Assembly (NCBI GenBank): GCA_903847585.1
Contig: CAINEC010000050.1
Span: forward strand, 1 to 41,394
DNA length: 41,394 nucleotides
Source: an uncultured Bacteroidota bacterium
Lineage (GTDB): Bacteria; Bacteroidota; Bacteroidia; AKYH767-A; OLB10
Direction of reading: 5' to 3'
A program made the position numbers and the translations under genes. Shown piece after piece: positions 36,347 through 41,394 of the stretch; positions within the stretch are counted from its first letter, which is position 1; each line of letters begins with the position of its first letter. The notes under the pieces are model-generated. The model made no database searches. It worked only from the letters and a program-made list of their open reading frames with translations, and was not told the origin of the DNA.

Positions 36347-36355
36347 AATTGACAT

Positions 36356-36363
36356 CAAAGATA
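36356..36363 (-). promoter_or_regulatory. TAnnTTTG box deciding the lpxD start
   Basis: On the minus strand TATCTTTG is followed at once by ATG (36355) and, 9 nt on, by a second in-frame ATG (36346). Transcription starting a few bases after the box would exclude the first ATG and leave a very short leader before the second. Confidence 0.5.
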
Positions 36364-36418
36364 AATTATCATTTTTGAATTATTAGAAAAACTTCAAGCG
36401 AATTATTAAATTCGTGTC

Positions 36419-36895
36419 GTGTTATCGAAAAAAGCAAAATACGGATTAAAGGCATTGGAATACATTGCGAAGCAGGACCCTAAAACTCCTGTTCACACTT
36501 CAGCTATTTCATTGGCAGAATCAATCCCTAGAAAATTTTTAGAAACCATTTTGCTTGATTTAAAACATGATGGAATTTTAAAAAGCAAACAAGGGAAAAA
36601 TGGTGGTTACAACCTTTTAATCCCACCTTCAGAGGTAACCATTGGAAGAGTAGTTCGATTATTCGATGGACCTATTGCCTTGTTACCATGTGTTTCATCT
36701 AATTATTACGAACCATGTGAAGATTGCGAAAACGAAGCTTTTTGCGGATTAAAAAATATTTTTTCAGAAGTTAGAGAAGCTACAGGATCTATCCTTGATA
36801 AATTAAGCTTGAACGATATTTTAATCAGAGAACGAGCATTGAAAAAAAAGACTTCGAACTCAACCAAGGCTAAACCCCGCTCACCAAAGAAATAA
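36419..36895 (+). CDS. Rrf2 family transcriptional regulator with probable Fe-S cysteines
   Basis: A 158-residue protein. The winged-helix domain (about 1-80) opens MLSKKAKYGLKALEYIA, the usual Bacteroidota Rrf2 start, and carries a KQGKNGGYNLL wing. Cysteines C91, C100, C103 and C109 follow in LLPCVSSNYYEPCEDCENEAFC, spaced for an Fe-S cluster like IscR or NsrR. The tail is lysine-rich (KAKPRSPKK). It should sense Fe-S status, redox or NO. The start is GTG at 36419. TAAATTCG just upstream is one mismatch from the promoter box. The downstream FAD-protein gene is a possible target. Confidence 0.9.
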   Translation: MLSKKAKYGLKALEYIAKQDPKTPVHTSAISLAESIPRKFLETILLDLKHDGILKSKQGKNGGYNLLIPPSEVTIGRVVRLFDGPIALLPCVSSNYYEPCEDCENEAFCGLKNIFSEVREATGSILDKLSLNDILIRERALKKKTSNSTKAKPRSPKK

Positions 36896-36916
36896 CAGCA
36901 TTCAACAAAAATTATA

Positions 36917-36947
36917 TTGTAATTGAAACCTATTTATACTAAATTTG
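36917..36947 (+). promoter_or_regulatory. Promoter with inverted repeat for the FAD/NAD(P)-binding protein gene
   Basis: TTG (36917-36919), a 20-bp spacer and TAAATTTG (36940-36947), 37 nt before ATG 36985. The inverted repeat AATTA-N5-TAATT (36910-36924) covers the -33 element and is a candidate operator, though AT-rich repeats arise easily by chance. Confidence 0.55.
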
Positions 36948-36984
36948 TTTCTCCTACTAATCTTATAGGATTTATAAACTTATT

Positions 36985-38361
36985 ATGAATATACATTACG
37001 ATTTAGTTATAGTTGGGGGTGGCGCTGCAGGATTAATATTACTGGCTAATACTTTTGAAAAAGCAACAAGCCCTTTATCAATCGCAATGATAAACACAGG
37101 ATATCCAACAGGTAAAGGAATTGCTTATTCAACAAAAAACAGTAAACATCTGTTAAACGTTCGTGTATCTCGAATGAGTGCTTTTACATCAGATGCCAAT
37201 CATTTCACCAACTGGATTTTATCGAAACCTGAATACCATGATTATCATCACGAAAATTTAGGAGAACGCTTTGTTGCTCGTAAGATTTATGGAGAGTACC
37301 TTGAAGATTTATACCAATCATTAGTAAAATCTGAAAATAAAAACATTCAATTTGATTTAATAATCGATGAGGTAATCGATATCAAAAAAACCGATAATGG
37401 ATTTGACATTAAACTTAAAAACCATGAATCAATAGATGGTAAAAAAGTAGTACTGTGTACGGGTAATCAACCTCCTATTTCACTTCCTGGTATTTCAAAT
37501 TTAAAATCTTCCAATAAAGTTTTTATTAATCCTTGGGATGACAGAGCTGTTGAAAACATCGACCCAAACCAACCTGTTTTCATTGTAGGTGCAGGTTTGA
37601 CAATGGTTGATACAGTAGTGAGTCTAATAGATCAGGGATTTAAAAATAAAATTATAGTAGTGTCCAAACATGGAGCTATTCCAATGGCCCATCCTGTTAC
37701 TAGAGTATCAGTACCGCATCCGGAGAAAGCACCAGCATCTGACATACACGAAATTTATAGCGAGCTAAAGTCAAAAATCAGATCTGCTATCGATCATACC
37801 GAATGGCACGAGCCAGTTTTAGAAGCGGTAAGACCATTTACACAGAAAATTTGGCAAGAACTGCCTATCGAACAGAAGAACCGATTTTTACGTCATATAA
37901 ACCATCGCTGGGCTAAACTCCGTCACCGCTTACCTCATGAAGTTCACGATTTTATTCAATCATTAATCGATTCCAATCAAATAGAACTTTACGCTGGAAA
38001 ACTGGAAGACGTTCAGGATAATGGCACCGATTTAACTATTCGATTTTTTGATAAATCAACTGAATCCTCTTCTACTATTAAAGCACAACGCATCATTAAT
38101 TGCATTGGACCAGAAGGAGACTTTCACAAAGTTGAAAACCCATTATTGAAAAATATGCTTGCCTCTGGATTGATTGCAAAAGATCCGTTGTCATTAGGAT
38201 TCAATGCTACAGGAAAGGGAGAAATCATAAATAAAGATGGAGAAATAGTTCCTAATTTATTTACGATTGGGTCTGGCTTAAGAGGCATATTATGGGAATC
38301 CACAGCAATTCCTGAATTAAGAGTTCAGGCACATGAAATGGCCAATAAAGTACTTGGCTGA
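36985..38361 (+). CDS. FAD/NAD(P)-binding protein (NAD_binding_9, YdhS-like)
   Basis: A 458-residue flavoprotein-like protein. The FAD-binding motif is VIVGGGAAGLILLAN (about residues 8-22), a second dinucleotide motif is FIVGAGLTMVDTVVSL (about 197-212), and the family region is GKGIAYSTKNSKHLLNVRVSRM. This matches the FAD-NAD(P)-binding family that includes E. coli YdhS, whose reaction is not established. It follows an Rrf2 regulator gene by 89 bp, with its own TTG-N20-TAAATTTG promoter between, so regulation by that Rrf2 protein is plausible but unproven. No signal peptide. Confidence 0.85.
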   Translation: MNIHYDLVIVGGGAAGLILLANTFEKATSPLSIAMINTGYPTGKGIAYSTKNSKHLLNVRVSRMSAFTSDANHFTNWILSKPEYHDYHHENLGERFVARKIYGEYLEDLYQSLVKSENKNIQFDLIIDEVIDIKKTDNGFDIKLKNHESIDGKKVVLCTGNQPPISLPGISNLKSSNKVFINPWDDRAVENIDPNQPVFIVGAGLTMVDTVVSLIDQGFKNKIIVVSKHGAIPMAHPVTRVSVPHPEKAPASDIHEIYSELKSKIRSAIDHTEWHEPVLEAVRPFTQKIWQELPIEQKNRFLRHINHRWAKLRHRLPHEVHDFIQSLIDSNQIELYAGKLEDVQDNGTDLTIRFFDKSTESSSTIKAQRIINCIGPEGDFHKVENPLLKNMLASGLIAKDPLSLGFNATGKGEIINKDGEIVPNLFTIGSGLRGILWESTAIPELRVQAHEMANKVLG

Positions 38362-38400
38362 TTAAACAAATTGTTACTTCTAGCATATTCTGATTCTTTT

Positions 38401-38434
38401 TTGGCGTAAGACCCAAAGAAAAGCCCTACCTTTG
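38401..38434 (+). promoter_or_regulatory. Promoter for typA
   Basis: TTG (38401-38403), a 23-bp spacer, TACCTTTG (38427-38434). It ends 108 nt before ATG 38543, by far the longest leader implied in this window. Confidence 0.6.
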
Positions 38435-38441
38435 CACTCCG

Positions 38442-38542
38442 AATTTTAGCAACCTATTCGTACTCAACTGCCTTTCAGTCAGTTGCAATTAGATTAAAAG
38501 TCGGAATAAATAGGAAATTAACCAAACTGCAGATAAATTAGC
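38442..38542 (+). promoter_or_regulatory. Long 5' leader of typA with a small hairpin
   Basis: About 100 nt of untranslated leader is expected. It holds CAACTG (38465-38470) and CAGTTG (38480-38485), a 6-bp stem with a 9-nt loop, and an AT-rich stretch next to the ATG. It does not match a riboswitch I know. Leader-based control, for example by temperature, is only a suggestion. Confidence 0.3.
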
Positions 38543-40354
38543 ATGCAATCAATCAGAAACATTGCAATTATTGCCCATGTCGATCATGGCAAAACAACTT
38601 TAGTAGATAAAATTTTACTTCAGACACAACTCTTTCGTGACAATGAAAAGACGGGAGAATTAATCCTTGATAACAACGACCTTGAAAGAGAACGTGGTAT
38701 TACCATCATTGCAAAAAATGTATCGGTAAATTATAAAGGAACTAAAATTAACATCATCGATACTCCTGGTCACGCCGACTTTGGAGGTGAGGTAGAGCGT
38801 GTAATGAACATGGCTGATGGGGTAATCCTTTTAGTGGATGCTTTTGAAGGTCCGATGCCACAAACACGTTTCGTATTGAGCAAAGCTTTGGAGATGGGTA
38901 AAAAAGCCATCTTAGTAATTAATAAGGTCGACAAAGAAAATTGTCGTCCCGAAGAAGTACATGAAAAAGTATTTGACTTATTCTTCCATTTAGGTGCTAC
39001 TGAAGAGCAGTTAGGATTCCCTACTGTTTACGGTTCATCAAAACAAGGATGGATGGGACATGATTATAAAACTCCTACTACTGATGTAACAGCTTTGTTG
39101 GATTCAATCATAGAATATTTCCCTGAGCCTCCTGTTTATGAAGGAACTCCTCAGATGTTGATTACTTCATTAGACTTCTCAACTTATGTTGGACGTATTG
39201 CCATCGGACGTATCAGCCGTGGTTCATTGAAAGAAAACCAGCCTGTGAGTCTTGTAAAACGTGATGGAACTATCAAAAAAATGCGTGTAAAAGAGGTATT
39301 TGTTTTTGAAGGTTTAGGACGTAGAAAGGCTGATGAAATTACATGCGGCGACTTATGCGCAGTAACTGGTATCGAAGATTTTGAAATTGGTGATACAATT
39401 GCTGATTTTGAAAATCCAGAGGCTCTTACTCCTATTTCTGTTGATGAGCCAACAATGTGTATGTTGTTTACGATCAATAACAGTCCTTTCTTCGGAAAAG
39501 AAGGTCGTTTTGTAACATCTCGTCACTTACGCGATCGTTTATACAAAGAGTTAGAGAAGAATTTAGCAATGCGTATAGTGGAGACAGAATCTCCTGACTC
39601 TTATTTAGTATATGGTCGTGGTGTACTTCACTTATCGATCTTAATCGAGACGATGCGTCGCGAAGGATATGAATTACAAGTAGGTCAGCCACAAGTTATC
39701 ACGAAAGAAATTGACGGACAACGTTACGAGCCAGTTGAAAATTTAACGGTTGATACTCCGGATGAGGTTGCTGGAAAAGTAATCGAATTAGTAACACAGA
39801 AAAAAGGCGAATTGAAAATCATGGAGCCTAAAGGTGATTTACAACATTTAGAGTTTGAAATCCCAGCTCGTGGTTTAATTGGTTTACGTAGTAACGTACT
39901 TACAGCAACAGCAGGACGTGCTACAATGGCTCATCGTTTCAAAAGCTATGAACCTTGGAAAGGTCCTATCTCAGGACGTATTTCAGGGGTGTTATTAGCA
40001 AAAGAATCAGGTGTTGCTACTCCTTATTCAATTGATAGAATGCAAGACCGTGGATTCTTCTTTATTGATCCAGCTGAGAGTGTTTATGCAGGACAAGTTA
40101 TTGGACAACACATACGCCCTGATGATTTATTAATCAACGTTTGTGAAGCAAAGAAATTAACTAATATGCGTGCTTCTGGTAGTGACGATAACGTTAGAAT
40201 TGCACCAGCAGTGAAGTTCTCTTTAGAAGAATGTATGGAATACATCGAGAAAGATGAATACTTAGAAATCACTCCGAAATCATTACGTATGCGTAAAGTG
40301 CATTTAGATGAGAACGTGAGAAAGCGTATGAGCAGAAAAGAAGAAGCGATCTAA
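38543..40354 (+). CDS. typA: Ribosome-associated GTPase TypA/BipA
   Basis: A 603-residue translational GTPase. G1 AHVDHGKTT is at residues 11-19, followed by switch I ERGITI, G3 DTPGHADFGGEVERV and G4 NKVDKEN. EF-G-like domains II, III and V follow, then the BipA-specific C-terminal domain (ESGVATPYSIDRMQDRGFFF, LTNMRASGSDDNVRIAP). It binds the 70S or 30S ribosome and helps 50S assembly and growth in cold or stress. Length matches the family. It stands alone between a promoter with a long leader and a strong bidirectional terminator. Confidence 0.97.
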   Translation: MQSIRNIAIIAHVDHGKTTLVDKILLQTQLFRDNEKTGELILDNNDLERERGITIIAKNVSVNYKGTKINIIDTPGHADFGGEVERVMNMADGVILLVDAFEGPMPQTRFVLSKALEMGKKAILVINKVDKENCRPEEVHEKVFDLFFHLGATEEQLGFPTVYGSSKQGWMGHDYKTPTTDVTALLDSIIEYFPEPPVYEGTPQMLITSLDFSTYVGRIAIGRISRGSLKENQPVSLVKRDGTIKKMRVKEVFVFEGLGRRKADEITCGDLCAVTGIEDFEIGDTIADFENPEALTPISVDEPTMCMLFTINNSPFFGKEGRFVTSRHLRDRLYKELEKNLAMRIVETESPDSYLVYGRGVLHLSILIETMRREGYELQVGQPQVITKEIDGQRYEPVENLTVDTPDEVAGKVIELVTQKKGELKIMEPKGDLQHLEFEIPARGLIGLRSNVLTATAGRATMAHRFKSYEPWKGPISGRISGVLLAKESGVATPYSIDRMQDRGFFFIDPAESVYAGQVIGQHIRPDDLLINVCEAKKLTNMRASGSDDNVRIAPAVKFSLEECMEYIEKDEYLEITPKSLRMRKVHLDENVRKRMSRKEEAI

Positions 40355-40375
40355 TCTTCATTATATCAAACAAAC

Positions 40376-40410
40376 AAAAAGGGAGCAATTTAAAAATTGC
40401 TCCCTTTTTT
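40376..40410. terminator. Bidirectional terminator between typA and the M13 peptidase gene
   Basis: GGGAGCAAT (40381-40389) pairs perfectly with ATTGCTCCC (40396-40404), with an A run before and a T run after, so it works on both strands. It is the only convergent junction in the window with a strong hairpin. Confidence 0.9.
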
Positions 40411-40431
40411 ATTTATGATGCGGTTTTAAGA

Positions 40432-41394
40432 TTACCAGATTTTTGCTCTTTCAGAATTGCCTCTATACATCTTATCCCCTTCTTTAACTCCAAAGGCTTT
40501 ATAGAATTCTGTCATGTTTGATAATGTACCTAGCACACGGAAATTAGCTGGCGAGTGAACATCTGTAAGTAAACGCTTACGTAACATTTCATCTTTGATA
40601 TTTTGTTTCCACACCTGAGCGAATGCAAGGAAGAAACGTTGTTCCTCTGTAAACCCTTGAATTGAAACAGGCTTCTTACCTTCATTAGCCATTTGCAATG
40701 CATAATAAGCAGTGCTAAGGCCACCTAAATCAGCGATATTTTCTCCGATTGTAAGCTCACCATTAACGAAAGCACCAGGTAGGGCTTCAAATTTATTGAA
40801 GCATTCAATTAACGTTTTTGCACGATCTTCGAATTGCACTTTATCTTTTTCTCCCCACCAGTCCATCATATTACCATTACCATCATACTTAGAACCTTGA
40901 TCATCGAATCCGTGCGTGATTTCATGTCCAATTACAGCACCTAATGCACCATAGTTAGTTGCATCATCAGCGCCTGGATAATAAAAAGGAGGTTGCATGA
41001 TTGCAGCAGGGAAAACGATTTCGTTTAATGTTGGGTCGTAGTATGCATTCACCTGATGAGGTAGCATTGCCCACTCTGATTTATCAACTGGCTTACCTAA
41101 TTTATCGATCATATCTCTATAACCAAATGCTTCAGCACGTTGAACATTTAATACATATGCATCGTCTTTAATCTCCAACTTTGAATAATCTCTCCATTTA
41201 TCAGGGTATCCTAGTTTGGTATTGAATTTAGCTAACTTTTCTAACGCTTTTGTTTTAGTAGAGTCGCTCATCCAATCCAACTTAGTGATACGAACCTTAT
41301 AAGTAGCAAGAATGTTTTTCACCATTGCACTTACCTTCACTTTAAGATCTGGACTGAAATATTTCTGAATATAAAGTTGTCCTACAATTTCACC
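40432..41394 (-). CDS. M13 family zinc metallopeptidase (PepO/neprilysin-like), C-terminal part
   Basis: The frame runs from the window edge (5' end missing) to the stop at 40432, giving 320 residues. The zinc site HEITH lies in VIGHEITHGFDDQGSKYDGNG, and the third ligand motif is GENIADLGGL. The segment DVHSPANFRVLGTLSNMTEFYKAF and the terminal W are typical of M13. These enzymes cleave short peptides; bacterial forms are usually secreted or periplasmic. The GTG at 41340 is internal, because residues upstream of it (GEIVGQLYIQKYFSPDLK) are still conserved M13 sequence. Confidence 0.95.
   Translation of the reverse strand, partial: GEIVGQLYIQKYFSPDLKVKVSAMVKNILATYKVRITKLDWMSDSTKTKALEKLAKFNTKLGYPDKWRDYSKLEIKDDAYVLNVQRAEAFGYRDMIDKLGKPVDKSEWAMLPHQVNAYYDPTLNEIVFPAAIMQPPFYYPGADDATNYGALGAVIGHEITHGFDDQGSKYDGNGNMMDWWGEKDKVQFEDRAKTLIECFNKFEALPGAFVNGELTIGENIADLGGLSTAYYALQMANEGKKPVSIQGFTEEQRFFLAFAQVWKQNIKDEMLRKRLLTDVHSPANFRVLGTLSNMTEFYKAFGVKEGDKMYRGNSERAKIW

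Noticed and set aside
30194-36355. A complete surface-polysaccharide biosynthesis locus or novel glycan system.
   Set aside because: Only a flippase, a Wzz-like protein and a ligase/polymerase are present; there are no glycosyltransferases or sugar-nucleotide genes, and the neighbours are unrelated housekeeping genes.

Overview
The window reads as chromosomal DNA of a member of the Bacteroidota. The evidence is low GC content, TAnnTTTG (-7 type) boxes in most gene-starting intergenic gaps, no obvious Shine-Dalgarno sites, a CarboxypepD_reg/TonB-dependent receptor, secreted proteins with type IX secretion (T9SS) C-terminal domains, a FAD-type lycopene cyclase, DUF4153 and DUF6580 membrane proteins, and the GreA-like small protein often misnamed 3-oxoacyl-ACP synthase. 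I cannot name the genus. Coding density is very high: no gap exceeds about 205 bp, and I see no rRNA, tRNA, CRISPR array, transposase or prophage.

Layout. 1-2334 (+): the 3' end of aroE, a DUF6580 membrane protein, then the Fe-S pair mrp/apbC and a NifU C-terminal-domain protein. 2335-6000: divergent YwqK-type MORN-variant protein and a TonB-dependent receptor. 5993-9570 (-): corA then priA. 9674-11123 (+): a methyltransferase and a ZIP transporter. 11112-13655 (-): c-type cytochrome lipoprotein, Hsp15-like S4 protein, DUF4153 protein. 13831-17849 (+): AhpC-type peroxiredoxin, ABC-F protein, inorganic pyrophosphatase, lycopene cyclase. 17821-19515 (-): LpxL-like acyltransferase and alpha/beta hydrolase. 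19588-23040 (+): membrane J-protein, RhlE-like helicase, L-serine ammonia-lyase. 23041-24261 (-): queA. 24337-28484 is a secreted-protein region (LamG T9SS protein, unknown secreted protein, repeat-containing T9SS protein) interleaved with DUF1456 and GreA-like genes on the minus strand. 28493-30134 (-): DinD-like Bro-N protein and RNase HII. 30194-34186 (+): surface polysaccharide genes (flippase, Wzz-like, O-antigen ligase). 34163-36355 (-): lpxD-like acyltransferase and a SpoIIE phosphatase. 36419-40354 (+): Rrf2 regulator, FAD/NAD(P)-binding protein, typA/bipA. 40432-41394 (-): the C-terminal part of an M13 metallopeptidase.

Themes. Most genes are housekeeping or envelope genes: Fe-S assembly, DNA replication restart, RNA metabolism, translation-associated GTPase and ABC-F factors, lipid A and surface polysaccharide. 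No clear undescribed multi-gene system is visible. The points most worth a second look are: (a) an A6 homopolymer in the T9SS gene at 27153-28484, where one extra A would restore a canonical sorting-domain ending; (b) an ABC-F protein whose degenerate motifs all fall in one composite ATP site; (c) a 16-bp palindrome formed by two back-to-back TAnnTTTG boxes between divergent genes; (d) a recurring TAnnTTTG-N4-ATG arrangement that predicts leaderless mRNAs; (e) eight of nine convergent gene pairs with abutting or overlapping 3' ends; (f) a DinD-like Bro-N protein outside any prophage.
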